A stretch of DNA of 64,000 nt from Burkholderiales bacterium (lineage in GTDB: Bacteria; Pseudomonadota; Gammaproteobacteria; Burkholderiales; Nitrosomonadaceae). The stretch is from contig JACKLR010000001.1 of NCBI GenBank assembly GCA_024235795.1, positions 1,488,001 to 1,552,000 of the forward strand, written 5' to 3'. Below the pieces are notes generated by a model. That model did not search any database. It was not told where the DNA came from and saw nothing but the letters and a program-made list of their open reading frames with translations. Position numbers and translations under genes: made by a program. Shown here piece by piece: positions 48,330 through 57,423 of the stretch (positions are counted from its first letter, which is position 1; each line of letters starts with the position of its first letter).

Positions 48330-49205
48330 ATGTTAAAACGTATTATTATCTATTTTTCAGGCGTAGTGGCGACAATCTTAATTATCGCTTTTCTTGTCGG
48401 CGAACTGGTTACAGGCTCTGCACCTACAGCCACTGAAACCTTGTCAACTGATTTACCTGTACACTCCGTCAGAATTCCCGCCCCAAATGGAACGAATGTT
48501 CATGGCTGGCTGGCATACGGGAAAGGAGGCAACGGCGCGATATTACTTGTACATTCCATTCGCAGCAACCGCGTAGAAATGTTAAGCCGGGCACGTTTCC
48601 TGACTAAACAAGGCTATCATGTCCTCCTGGTTGATTTGCAGGCCCATGGAGAAACACCCGGTTCCCGAATTACATTTGGTGCCCGGGAGTCAGAAAATGT
48701 CGAAGCCGCAGTCAATTTTCTTCGCAACACGTTTCCAAATGAGCGCATAGGCGCTATTGGAGTATCTTTAGGCGCGGCTGCTATTGTGCTTGCCAAACAC
48801 GACCTGAGACTCAATGCAGTTATCCTGGAATCCTTACATCCGACACTGGAAGAAGCCGTAGAAAATAGATTGAAACTTTTTCTGGGTGAGCCCGGCACAT
48901 TTTTTCTGCCGCTATTATTGTTTCAAATTGCGTTTTTTACCGACACGCCTGCTGATCAACTGAGCCCCATTAAACACATAGACAATCTTAACTCACCGTT
49001 GTTAATCATCTCCGGCACCAATGATAAACATACCACACCTCCCGAAACAGAGCGTTTATTTGCTGCTGCAAGAGAACCCAAAGAACTCTGGATTGTTCCG
49101 GGCGCAGGTCATTTTAATATGCATGAATACGCAGGCAGAAAATATGAGCAGGAAGTATTGGGATTCCTGGAACATTATCTTGGACATCAGTCACATAACA
49201 GATAA
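48330..49205 (+). CDS. Alpha/beta hydrolase, membrane-anchored
   Basis: The 291-residue protein has an N-terminal helix (IIIYFSGVVATILIIAFLVG), probably an anchor with the enzyme in the periplasm. The triad is Ser in IGVSLGAAAIV, Asp in ISGTNDKHT and His in PGAGHFNMHEY. HSIRSNRVEML forms the oxyanion loop. The pattern is that of peptidase S9/DUF1749-like hydrolases; substrate unknown. It precedes a UspA gene by 130 bp. Confidence 0.85.
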   Translation: MLKRIIIYFSGVVATILIIAFLVGELVTGSAPTATETLSTDLPVHSVRIPAPNGTNVHGWLAYGKGGNGAILLVHSIRSNRVEMLSRARFLTKQGYHVLLVDLQAHGETPGSRITFGARESENVEAAVNFLRNTFPNERIGAIGVSLGAAAIVLAKHDLRLNAVILESLHPTLEEAVENRLKLFLGEPGTFFLPLLLFQIAFFTDTPADQLSPIKHIDNLNSPLLIISGTNDKHTTPPETERLFAAAREPKELWIVPGAGHFNMHEYAGRKYEQEVLGFLEHYLGHQSHNR

Positions 49206-49335
49206 GATGTCCCCTAATACACCCAAAGTAATATAATAAAGGAAACAAAAAAGAATAATTGAGGAAGAAACTTGTAGGATTGTTTTTCAAATTGCACGAT
49301 AAGTCTTCAAAAATTATATTTCAATACAAAAAGCT

Positions 49336-49782
49336 ATGCATGATTATAAAAAGATTCTGGTTGCGATTGATTTTTCAGATTATGGCAATCTAGTCGCCAA
49401 ACAGGCCAAACATCTGTCCGAGAACTTTAACGCAGAACTCCATGTGATTCATGTTCTGGATAATATCCCTATGCCTGATACACCCTATGGAACATTGATA
49501 TCACTTGATATGCAATCTTACGATTTATTGTTGCAGGCAGAAAAAAACAAATTCATACAGATCTGCGATGAAATGGATATTGCGTCAACCAATCGTTGGT
49601 TGATATGGGGAACACCAAAAGAAGAAATTACCCAGCTTGCCCTGCGGGAAAAAATTGATCTTATTATCGTAGGATCGCATGGGCGACACGGACTCACCGC
49701 GCTCATGGGATCAACCGCAAAAAATGTTATATTTCATGCTAAGTGCGATGTTCTCACCGTGCATTTACGCGATGATCAATAG
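49336..49782 (+). CDS. Universal stress protein (UspA family)
   Basis: The 148-residue single-domain Usp begins ILVAIDFSDYG and has the ATP-binding signature VGSHGRHGLTALMGSTAKNV (G2xG9xGS/T type). Such proteins respond to stress, often binding ATP. It converges with bamD, ending 9 bp from that stop. Confidence 0.93.
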   Translation: MHDYKKILVAIDFSDYGNLVAKQAKHLSENFNAELHVIHVLDNIPMPDTPYGTLISLDMQSYDLLLQAEKNKFIQICDEMDIASTNRWLIWGTPKEEITQLALREKIDLIIVGSHGRHGLTALMGSTAKNVIFHAKCDVLTVHLRDDQ

Positions 49783-49791
49783 ACCAGTAAG

Positions 49792-50598
49792 TTACCAGAA
49801 CTTCCACCACGGCGGATTTTCAGTTTCATAGATATCTTCCAGGAATTCGCTTTCAGGAAAATTTCGCTTTAAAACACGCTCGGCATCATCGCTCAAATCA
49901 TGCATACCCAGCGCGTTATAGGCTTGCGCCATGATAAACAGTGCTTCCTCTGTTGCTGGTGTAAGCGGATATTCTTTTACAGCATATTGCGCACGGTTTG
50001 CAGCTGCCACATAGGCTTTGCGCTTCATATAGTAACGCGCCACATGAACTTCATTCATGGCAATCACGTTCAACAAATGGGCCATACGCTGTCTTGCATC
50101 AGGGGCATACTTGCTGTCAGGAAACCGTTTTACCAATTCTCTGAAGTTATCGAATGATTCGCGAGATGCCTTCGAGTCGCGTTCACTCATATCCTGTTTC
50201 AGGAAGCCACGCATCATAAAACTCATAATTCCCCAATTATCATGATAGTTGGCCAGTCCCTTGATATAATAAGCATAATCAACATTAGGGTTATTGGGGT
50301 GCAGTTTAATGAATCGATCAGCAGCAGCAATTGCCGACGCCGGCTCCTGGTCTTTATAATGTGCATACGCGGTTTCAAGCTGGGCTTGCTGCGCATATCG
50401 ACCATACGGGTAACGCGCTTCAAGACCCTCAAATAATTTAATTGCAGCAGGATAATTGCCACTACTTAATTTATCTTTCGCTTCAGCATAAAACTTGTTG
50501 GCAGACCAATTATGCGTATCTTCACTCTGACTGGGCAACAAACCACATGCAGAAAGCAAAGAGACCAAAATTAAAACTAAAACCAGGCGATGCAACAT
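49792..50598 (-). CDS. bamD: Outer-membrane assembly lipoprotein BamD
   Basis: The 268-residue lipoprotein (lipobox LLSACGLL, Cys18) is the TPR-rich partner of BamA in outer-membrane protein insertion. The opening WSANKFYAEAKDKLSSGNY and the pairs AIKLFEGLEARYPYGRYAQQ and ELVKRFPDSKYAPDARQRM are typical. It is divergent from rluD, with 21 bp between starts, a common arrangement in proteobacteria. Confidence 0.96.
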   Translation of the reverse strand: MLHRLVLVLILVSLLSACGLLPSQSEDTHNWSANKFYAEAKDKLSSGNYPAAIKLFEGLEARYPYGRYAQQAQLETAYAHYKDQEPASAIAAADRFIKLHPNNPNVDYAYYIKGLANYHDNWGIMSFMMRGFLKQDMSERDSKASRESFDNFRELVKRFPDSKYAPDARQRMAHLLNVIAMNEVHVARYYMKRKAYVAAANRAQYAVKEYPLTPATEEALFIMAQAYNALGMHDLSDDAERVLKRNFPESEFLEDIYETENPPWWKFW

Positions 50599-50619
50599 GA
50601 AAAAATTCCGTAAAAAGGC

Positions 50620-51678
50620 ATGGAAACTGATAAGAATTATAACGTAAAGTCATCATTATCAGCAGGGAATGAAACAAACGAATCAAATATAAATTTACTG
50701 ATCCCGGCTGAATGCGCAGGCCTGCGCCTTGACCAGGCATTGGCCAGATTGCTGCCGAACTGGTCGCGCAGTCGCATCCAATCCTGGATTGCTGATAAGC
50801 GCGTCAAAGTGGGCGACCTGTGTTGTAATGCAAAACAGAAAGTATGGGGTAATGAACATATCCAGATCTCCCCGCTTTTTGACCAGTCTGAAAATACACA
50901 TTCTGCTGAAGCAATTACACTGAACATCGTCCATGAAGACGATGCACTCATCGTCATTAACAAACCAGCAGGCATGGTCGTGCACCCGGGCAATGGCAAC
51001 CGGCAACACACATTGCTCAACGCATTATTGCACCATGAACCTCAATTGGAAAAAATTCCACGTGCTGGCATTGTTCACCGATTGGATAAAAATACCAGTG
51101 GCTTATTGGTCGTTGCAAAAACCATCGAGGCGCAAACCTGGTTAGTACATCAATTACAACTACGCGCGGTCAGACGTGAATATCTTGCTTTGGTATATGG
51201 CAAAGTCAACCAGAGCGGAACGGTAGATGCTCCCGTTGGACGCCATCCTGTTCATCGCACCAAAATGACTGTCACCGCGCGGGGAAAACCCGCCCGTACA
51301 CACTACACGATTCTCGAGTCTCTAGGAGGGTGCACACTGTTGCAATGCAGTCTGGAAACCGGCCGCACGCACCAGATTCGCGTACATATGCATTCCATCA
51401 ATCACCCGCTTGTGGGTGACCCCGTTTATGGCGGCAAACCCAGAAAGACAATTCCCGAAATTGGCCGGTTGTTAACAGAGTTTCCAAGGCAGGCCTTGCA
51501 TGCGCGGCGGCTCGCGCTGATCCATCCGGAAAACAAGCACTTATTGCAATGGCAGACTGAGGCACCCGAGGATCTGGCCCATTTGTTGAGCCTGCTCAGA
51601 AAACATCATTCAGATCAATTCATGCATCTTGATCCCAATAGGGCACCGTCCCGATACGCTGCAACAGGAAGTCAATAA
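50620..51678 (+). CDS. rluD: 23S rRNA pseudouridine synthase RluD
   Basis: The 352-residue enzyme makes pseudouridines in helix 69 of 23S rRNA. An N-terminal S4 domain (about 33-80) precedes the catalytic domain with NKPAGMVVHPG and AGIVHRLDKNTSGLLVVAKT (Asp156). ETGRTHQIRVHM is the later conserved motif. Its 3' end overlaps the convergent LysR gene by 59 bp. The pgeF (yfiH) gene that often follows rluD is absent. Confidence 0.96.
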   Translation: METDKNYNVKSSLSAGNETNESNINLLIPAECAGLRLDQALARLLPNWSRSRIQSWIADKRVKVGDLCCNAKQKVWGNEHIQISPLFDQSENTHSAEAITLNIVHEDDALIVINKPAGMVVHPGNGNRQHTLLNALLHHEPQLEKIPRAGIVHRLDKNTSGLLVVAKTIEAQTWLVHQLQLRAVRREYLALVYGKVNQSGTVDAPVGRHPVHRTKMTVTARGKPARTHYTILESLGGCTLLQCSLETGRTHQIRVHMHSINHPLVGDPVYGGKPRKTIPEIGRLLTEFPRQALHARRLALIHPENKHLLQWQTEAPEDLAHLLSLLRKHHSDQFMHLDPNRAPSRYAATGSQ

Positions 51679-52528
51679 AAGAACGTACTTTGGCCGGCAC
51701 ATGGCGGCTGGGAAGATAACAAGCGTACACGTAGCGTTCTACCGCGATATACTCGGACAAGACTGCCTGCAACTTGCCGCTTTGCAGGTCTTTGCCCACA
51801 GTAAACGTTGGCAATAATGCAATGCCCAGACCTCCGAGTACCGCCTGCGACAATGCGTCATCGTCGTTTATGCGCAGCGTTCCTGAAACAGGTACGGCAA
51901 TCACGCCCTCCGGACCGGTGAAATTCCAGTAACCCTGTTCCCCTGAAAGCGTATAGTCCAAGCAGTTATGTTTAATCAAGTCCTCAGGCGTCTGCGGTAT
52001 GCCATGTTGCCGGAAATATTGCGGTGTAGCGCAAAGTTTACGTCGCACTGGCGCCAACTTACGCGCGACCAGATTAACATCAGGCTCATTAGTAACCCGG
52101 ATGATTACATCGTATCCTTCGCCAACCAAATCGACAGGACGATCGGTGATTGTCAAATCGATCCGGATTTCAGGATAACGCGACAAAAAATCCGCCAGCG
52201 CAGGCGCCACATGAAGCGTACCAAACGCAACGGATGCACTGACTTTCAACATACCGCGCGGTTCGGCCTGCATGCTATTTACAACTCGCTTCGCCTGTTC
52301 GGCCTCATCGAGTATATGCGTAGCATGTTCTGCAAGCACTGTCCCTGCTTCGGTTAAACTCAGATGCCTGGTACTGCGGTTTAATAATTGCGCGCCAAGA
52401 TTTTTTTCAAGCTTTGATACTGCTTTACTAACAGCAGAACGCGAAATATCCATCCGTCGTGCAGCTTCAGCAAAACTGCCAGACTCCACAACTCGCGCAA
52501 AAATAACGAAGAGATTAAGATCCTGCAT
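51620..52528 (-). CDS. LysR-family transcriptional regulator
   Basis: The 302-residue regulator has the N-terminal helix-turn-helix GSFAEAARRMDISRSAVSKA and a C-terminal effector domain (PEIRIDLTITDRPVDLVGEG). The pattern is that of the CrgA/DmlR-like branch. The target is not evident; no divergent gene lies close by. Its end overlaps rluD. Confidence 0.93.
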   Translation of the reverse strand: MQDLNLFVIFARVVESGSFAEAARRMDISRSAVSKAVSKLEKNLGAQLLNRSTRHLSLTEAGTVLAEHATHILDEAEQAKRVVNSMQAEPRGMLKVSASVAFGTLHVAPALADFLSRYPEIRIDLTITDRPVDLVGEGYDVIIRVTNEPDVNLVARKLAPVRRKLCATPQYFRQHGIPQTPEDLIKHNCLDYTLSGEQGYWNFTGPEGVIAVPVSGTLRINDDDALSQAVLGGLGIALLPTFTVGKDLQSGKLQAVLSEYIAVERYVYACYLPSRHVPAKVRSFIDFLLQRIGTVPYWDQDA

Positions 52529-52876
52529 CAGGAAAAAGTTCAGTTAATTGTCAACCATAAGGCAACAATATAATTCAATTTTTGGTACTTATCGAACTTA
52601 AATTATTACTGTACTATGCGAACCTAATTTGAAAAAAATTAAGTTTTTATCAATTACCCTAAATTAACATCGAAAATTCATTGTATAACAAATTAATGTT
52701 TAATAACCGGAAACTGGCCAAACTGTTAAAACGATTATTAAATATTCTATTGGTATCAGTTCAGGCTGCTCAATTGTCAACCCAAGAGAACGCGAAACTG
52801 GTGTAATTTTAACCCGCAAACGCCCGGCTATATCTATTTTTTCTTAAAGGCATGCTTCTATTGGAGGTAAATTCAA
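52529..52876. other. AT-rich leader region of a small membrane peptide gene
   Basis: I see no other gene in this stretch between the LysR start and the 36-codon gene. The right end holds a strong Shine-Dalgarno, TTGGAGGTAA (52861-52870). Promoters for both directions probably lie here. Confidence 0.4.
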
Positions 52877-52987
52877 ATGAAGACTAAAAACGAATCAGAC
52901 TTAACTTTGATAACCATTATCGGTGTTGTCGCTTTAATTACTGCATTCTCTTTTACATTCTTATTGCCTTCCAGCGCAGTTTTGTAA
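52877..52987 (+). CDS. 36-residue single-helix membrane peptide
   Basis: ATG 52877 follows GGAGG by 9 bp, one of the best ribosome-binding sites in the window. The peptide has a charged start (MKTKNESDLT) and one hydrophobic helix (ITIIGVVALITAFSFTFLLP), ending SSAVL. No family is recognised. It could be a small membrane-complex subunit or regulatory peptide. A strong terminator on the same strand lies at 53317-53366. Confidence 0.55.
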   Translation: MKTKNESDLTLITIIGVVALITAFSFTFLLPSSAVL

Positions 52988-53390
52988 CGTTGCGTAACAG
53001 TCTAATCGTTACACATTCCGGAAGGAAACAGGGAATAACTCAAAGCAGGAGAGTATACAAGCATCGCTTGATTTAAAAGAATTTGAAATAGCTTAGCGCC
53101 ATCAGTCCTTACATCTGATTTTTGCTCGGCAAAAAACTGCGATCATGGAATTATCCGGACTCATGCATGCCAAGCCATTAACAAACAAAACTCAGAGTTT
53201 AATATTTTAATAAAAATACACTGCGCGCTTTAATGACCCAAGGCATAAATTACCGTTACGATAAAACAGCTCTATCGTCGCAATGAAAGTGGCAAATGAC
53301 GGCCACGTTCAGTAAAGCAGGAAGCAAGCAACTATGTTTCTTTAATTGCTTGTTTCCTGCTTTTTTCTAGTGAACTTTGTTTTTTAGTTT
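52988..53390. other. Long 3' region ending in a strong terminator
   Basis: About 330 bases separate the small peptide stop from the terminator at 53317-53366, with no ORF of note. It is either a long 3' UTR or contains a small RNA transcribed rightward; the sequence alone cannot decide. Confidence 0.35.
53317..53366 (+). terminator. Strong rho-independent terminator
   Basis: GCAGGAAGCAAGCAA (53317-53331) pairs with TTGCTTGTTTCCTGC (53346-53360), with one mismatch, followed by six T. The T-run is on the plus strand. Confidence 0.92.
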
Positions 53391-54665
53391 TTAGAAGCGG
53401 AAAATACCACTTACAGATAACAAGATCTGGTCGTTATCCTTTCCATTATTGAATGCTCTATCAACATTCCTATCAGAAGTTGACCGGTCATATCTAATTT
53501 CAGGACGAAGGGTAAAACCCGCAATTGGCGTATAGTTCAATCCACCAGTCACCGCTATATAGTTGTCCGTGAATCCATTGACACGAACGCCGTCATCATC
53601 CCGAAACCACTCCATGCGCATTCCTGCAGCCAAGTTGTGAAGAATATCGTAGAATAGATATTGATTTACGCCATACCATTGTGCGGCACGACCGAAAGCT
53701 GTTTTCTCCTGATTACCATGATCGTGCTGTAACACATAGTGCAATCGATCGGTTACATCATGTTCTAGCACCAAACTGTATAATGTACGATTATGATCCA
53801 CCTTCACATCGCCAGTCCCTGTAGCGAAGCTCGATTCAACACTACCGGTAATTAACGAACCGGTAAGTGAAGTGCGCTCGTCGTCAGTAGTATAGCTAAT
53901 GCTTCCCAAAAAGTTTACAGGTTGATTAAAATGCGCATCCCATCCCGTAACAGCACCACCCTTCAGCGTGATGTTATTATTTACAGGATAAGTTGCTATT
54001 GCTCCGGTATGCGTAAAGGGCTCGCCATACTGCATCGTATAAGCATGAGAGAAGAAGAAGTTACCTGCTGAAGGTACAACTTCGTAACCTATTAACGTAT
54101 AAAAATGACCCACCGAAACTGTCACACCATTAGCAAAAGGCAAAAAGACATCTACATAAGCCTGTGGAAATGCCAACTGGTGCTGACTTGTGCCATTTAA
54201 AATCCTAGCGTTAAAATTTTCATCTGCATCAAAATTTGATGCAAGCGTATAACGTGCATCCGATCCAAACAAGAGATCAGCACGGAAACCAAAACTGATC
54301 GTATCTGAACTGGTATCCACCTCACGTTCAAGATAACCATAAACCTGTTGCAGTCTGAACTCATTCGGGCCTCTATTAAAGGTAACCGGACCATTATCTC
54401 CTCTCGGATTATCAATATTTCCGGTAAATCCTATTTCAGTCCACCCCCCGAACTTAACACCGAGTGCTTTCATAAAAGATGTTTCGTTGTATTTAAAGCC
54501 GGTCAGGCTCTCAACCAAACCAACTTCGTCTGAATCCGAGGCTCCTGCATATGACTCATGCCCATATGGCGTATCAGCGGTAGCATACACCGTAGAAGAC
54601 AAAGCAAATACACTACCCAGCACAAGCATCAGTCCTGTAATTTTAAATTTTTTTTGCGCAATCAA
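53391..54665 (-). CDS. Outer-membrane beta-barrel porin
   Basis: The 424-residue product starts at TTG 54665, behind a strong GGAGGG. A signal peptide ends VYATAD. The barrel has many amphipathic strands, e.g. GFTLRPEIRYDRSTSDRNVD, and ends VSGIFRF with a C-terminal Phe needed for BAM recognition. The WTEIGFTGN-PRG and AYVDVFLP segments fit the BBP2/OmpL-like porin-2 family. Substrate is unknown. Confidence 0.85.
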   Translation of the reverse strand: MIAQKKFKITGLMLVLGSVFALSSTVYATADTPYGHESYAGASDSDEVGLVESLTGFKYNETSFMKALGVKFGGWTEIGFTGNIDNPRGDNGPVTFNRGPNEFRLQQVYGYLEREVDTSSDTISFGFRADLLFGSDARYTLASNFDADENFNARILNGTSQHQLAFPQAYVDVFLPFANGVTVSVGHFYTLIGYEVVPSAGNFFFSHAYTMQYGEPFTHTGAIATYPVNNNITLKGGAVTGWDAHFNQPVNFLGSISYTTDDERTSLTGSLITGSVESSFATGTGDVKVDHNRTLYSLVLEHDVTDRLHYVLQHDHGNQEKTAFGRAAQWYGVNQYLFYDILHNLAAGMRMEWFRDDDGVRVNGFTDNYIAVTGGLNYTPIAGFTLRPEIRYDRSTSDRNVDRAFNNGKDNDQILLSVSGIFRF

Positions 54666-55200
54666 AACGTAACCCTCCCTATTTAATCATTCTAATTCAT
54701 TATTACTCAAAAGCAATAAGACATCTTACCCTTGACGAATTGAGGCACGAAGAGACAAATCCATACCCTGCGTGAGGTTAAGCATACTGAACGACACCTT
54801 GTCGCGCAAATCTTTTCTGTATTTTTTCAACACATTTGCAACTATCTGTTGCAAATTGTTCTCACTTTTTCATTCTGTTGCAGAAATCAGAACTTTATTC
54901 TGTGTCGACTATACTCCGTAAACTTTATTCTCAGAGTCATTCGCTTCCCCTAAGAAATTTTCAGTAGAAACTTTTCAGGAACAACGATGCAATCCCGATT
55001 CCGCTCAGGCATAACGCAGAGAAATGATGCTCGCTGCATTATATTGCACTGTCTCCATTACGCTGTTGTCGTCTATTGGCAAGTTGCCCGCGGGCATAGC
55101 ACTGATTAAAGTTTTAGGTCGTAGCGACTTATTCTGGACACAGCCAATGTCCGGAACCGCTTACGTTAGGTTAGAATAGAGATATGAAAAAAGCATCTGT
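54666..55200. other. Intergenic region between porin and nested IS
   Basis: No convincing gene. Two overlapping short frames near 54985-55170 have no ribosome-binding site or family features. The porin promoter should lie in the right-hand part. Confidence 0.4.
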
Positions 55201-55256
55201 CTAAAATTTCAGAAGCATCCAAACATCAATACTGATAAAACCGATTCCCGCGATAT

Positions 55257-55265
55257 ATTGCAAAT
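55257..55265. repeat. 9-bp target duplication, left copy (second IS4-type element)
   Basis: ATTGCAAAT directly abuts the left inverted repeat and is repeated at 58219-58227. Confidence 0.95.
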
Positions 55266-55290
55266 CACTGCTGTCCCGTTAACTTTCCTA

Positions 55291-55749
55291 TCAAAACAAA
55301 GTTGGTTGGTTATCATATTCGTGTCGATTAGTAGGTGGATCGCCTCGCAACAGTGCCATGAGATCACGCTTTTCAAACAGATTGAGCTGCAATAGACGCA
55401 CTATTTGTTGCATGCTGATCTGAATCTTTGATTGGAATTTGATAAATGCGATCAGTAAATAGACGCATAATGCAATCCAGATTTGTGTCATGACGGCATT
55501 TTTGCTGGTTCCGACAAACGATTTGATTTTAAGGTTCTGCTTGATCCATTTGAAGAAGAGCTCGACTTGCCAGCGCGCTTTATAAACGTCGGCAATGGTT
55601 CTGGCAGCGAGTTTGAAATGGTTGGTCAAAAAAGTATATTGCTTGCCGGTTTCTTGATCCCGGTAGACAATACGGCGTACCGGAATCGGACATTTCTTCA
55701 AGGCATCGTTACCTGTGAACATAATCGTCTGGTCGCTGACTACCCCCTT
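55291..55749 (-). pseudogene. C-terminal piece of the IS4-type transposase
   Basis: This is the last 150 or so codons of the transposase, with the E-containing signature YKARWQVELFFKWIK. It is separated from its N-terminal piece by the inserted IS110-family element. The apparent ATG at 55722 is internal. Confidence 0.92.
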
Positions 55750-55859
55750 GATACTTATTTATGACCGCTTCCCCTGCTAAACAGGCTTAGTGGATAATCC
55801 ACTATCCAAACTTCAATAGAAGTAGTCGATGTCAGTGCATCAACAGAGGAGGCGATCAA

Positions 55860-56903
55860 ATGAAATTTTACACCCAAAACCATCAACATACTTGCGGAAT
55901 TGATTTGCACACCAAGACGATGTTTCTGTGTATTTTAAATAACTCTGGTGAGATTGTTTTACACGCCAACATTGCTGCGCAACCGAAACCTTTCATGAAG
56001 GCCATTCAACCTTTTCGTGAAGATTTGGTGATCGGAGCGGAATGTATGTTTTCCTGGTACTGGTTAGCCGATTTATGTTTGCAAGAGAACATAAATTTTA
56101 TTCTTGGTCATGCTTTGTATATGAAGGCGATACATGGCGGTAAGGCGAAAAGCGATAAGATCGATTCTGAGAAAATCGCTCGGTTGATCAAAGGCGGGAC
56201 GTTCCCATTAGCGTATGTCTATCCGCCTGAGTTACGACCAACCCGTGATTTGTTGCGCCGACGGCGAATGTTAGTGCGTATGCGTAGTGAGCTCTTGGCA
56301 CATATTAAATTGACACATTATCAGTACAATGCTGAGTTCTTTCAGAAGAATATCAATAAAAAAGGTAACCGTGAAGGCATTGACAATCTGTTTTCCGATC
56401 CTACGGTACGCAAAAATATCGACGTTGATTTGTCAGTGGCTGATCATTTGCACGATGAGATCGTACAACTTGAGAATTATATTATTCGCAGAACCAAGGC
56501 GTTTGATCCACGTACCTTTTATCGGTTGCAAACGGTTCCGGGTATCGGAGCGGTGCTGGCGCTGACAATATTATATGAAATTGGCAATATTGCACGTTTC
56601 CCGACGGTCCAATCCTTTGCTTCTTATGCCAGATTGGTCAAGTGCAGCAAGGAGTCAGCCGGAAAACTGTATGGTTACGGTGGCGGAAAAATCGGTAATC
56701 CGCAGTTGAAGTGGGCGTTTTCAGAAGCGATGTGTTTGTTCATGCGTGAAAGCGATCGAGCCAAAGCTTATATCGCCAAACTGGAGAAAAAGCATGGCAA
56801 AGGAAAAGCCATGTCCATACTAACGCACAAATTGGGACGTGCCGTTTATTTTATTTTAAAGCGTAAAGATGCCTTTGATGAAAAGTACTTTTTTAACACC
56901 TGA
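55860..56903 (+). CDS. IS110-family DEDD transposase
   Basis: The 347-residue recombinase has the RuvC-like DEDD domain: GIDLHTKTMFL (first Asp), IGAECMFSWYW (Glu) and KSDKIDSEKIARL (Asp pair). The C-terminal Transposase_20 part shows TVPGIGAVLALTILYEIGNI and a late serine region (LVKCSKESAGK). Length and all acidic residues look intact. IS110-family enzymes use an element-encoded RNA to choose target and donor DNA. Confidence 0.94.
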   Translation: MKFYTQNHQHTCGIDLHTKTMFLCILNNSGEIVLHANIAAQPKPFMKAIQPFREDLVIGAECMFSWYWLADLCLQENINFILGHALYMKAIHGGKAKSDKIDSEKIARLIKGGTFPLAYVYPPELRPTRDLLRRRRMLVRMRSELLAHIKLTHYQYNAEFFQKNINKKGNREGIDNLFSDPTVRKNIDVDLSVADHLHDEIVQLENYIIRRTKAFDPRTFYRLQTVPGIGAVLALTILYEIGNIARFPTVQSFASYARLVKCSKESAGKLYGYGGGKIGNPQLKWAFSEAMCLFMRESDRAKAYIAKLEKKHGKGKAMSILTHKLGRAVYFILKRKDAFDEKYFFNT

Positions 56904-56912
56904 TTAACAGTT

Positions 56913-57068
56913 TAGAGTCGTCCGTGTTTGAGCCCAAACGCATAACTGTGTCTGACACGCCTAAGCTGAAGCAAAAGATCGAACCTTGAAGGAGGCTTTG
57001 ACCTCGAATGATCTTTTCAGACCTAAGGCCAAGACCTTCGCTTTGAATAGACTGGATGGACGACTCAA
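56913..57068 (+). ncRNA. Candidate bridge-type guide RNA in the IS right end
   Basis: Downstream of the transposase stop, GAGTCGTCC (56915-56923) can pair with GGACGACTC (57058-57066), closing a domain of about 150 nt. Inside are GTTTGagccCAAAC, GTGTctgACAC, a long stem AAAAGATC with GATCTTTT, and GAGGctttgaCCTC nested in it. No ORF competes. In the IS1111 group such RNA lies in the right end. The structure was found by eye and the exact transcript ends are unknown. Confidence 0.5.
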
Positions 57069-57423
57069 CCCTTTATACAACTTGTTCGTGACTGCCCCGG
57101 GGGTTGAACTGAGTCATAACTGGACACATGCTGTGAGCCCGACCCTTTGACAAGACAGCTGCCAGGGTAACCGATGAATTTCTAGTACGTGAAGGCAACG
57201 ATGCTTCGGCTAACGCCTTCGCAGTCGAACGATTTCAAACGATTAAAATCGTTCAAAATCATTCGATTGATACTCGATAGATGTTTGTGTGCAGGCACGG
57301 CCTGATGCTCTTAGAATAAAAGTAACGGCTGCAGTAACAACAAGGTGTATTTTAAATGTAAAAATTCCGATTTTTTCGGATATAGATTTACTTGGCCTAT
57401 TGACAAGGGGCGGTCATATAGAT

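Larger units (their letters stand above)
55750..57423 (+). mobile_element. IS110/IS1111-type element nested in the IS4-type element
   Basis: The junctions were placed by comparing the two IS4-type copies: transposase sequence stops at 55749 and resumes at 57424. Subterminal inverted repeats ATGACCGC (55761-55768) and GCGGTCAT (57410-57417) sit at unequal distances from the ends, as in the IS1111 group. The element holds a short left end (110 bp), one DEDD transposase gene and a long non-coding right end (about 520 bp). A GAT is found at both ends. Confidence 0.85.

Noticed and set aside
54985..55172. Short ORFs left of the nested IS
   Set aside because: Two overlapping frames of about 40-50 codons without ribosome-binding sites or recognisable motifs.
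55483..55764. 93-codon plus-strand frame over the IS4 transposase tail
   Set aside because: Antisense shadow of the transposase C-terminal piece, crossing the inner element junction.
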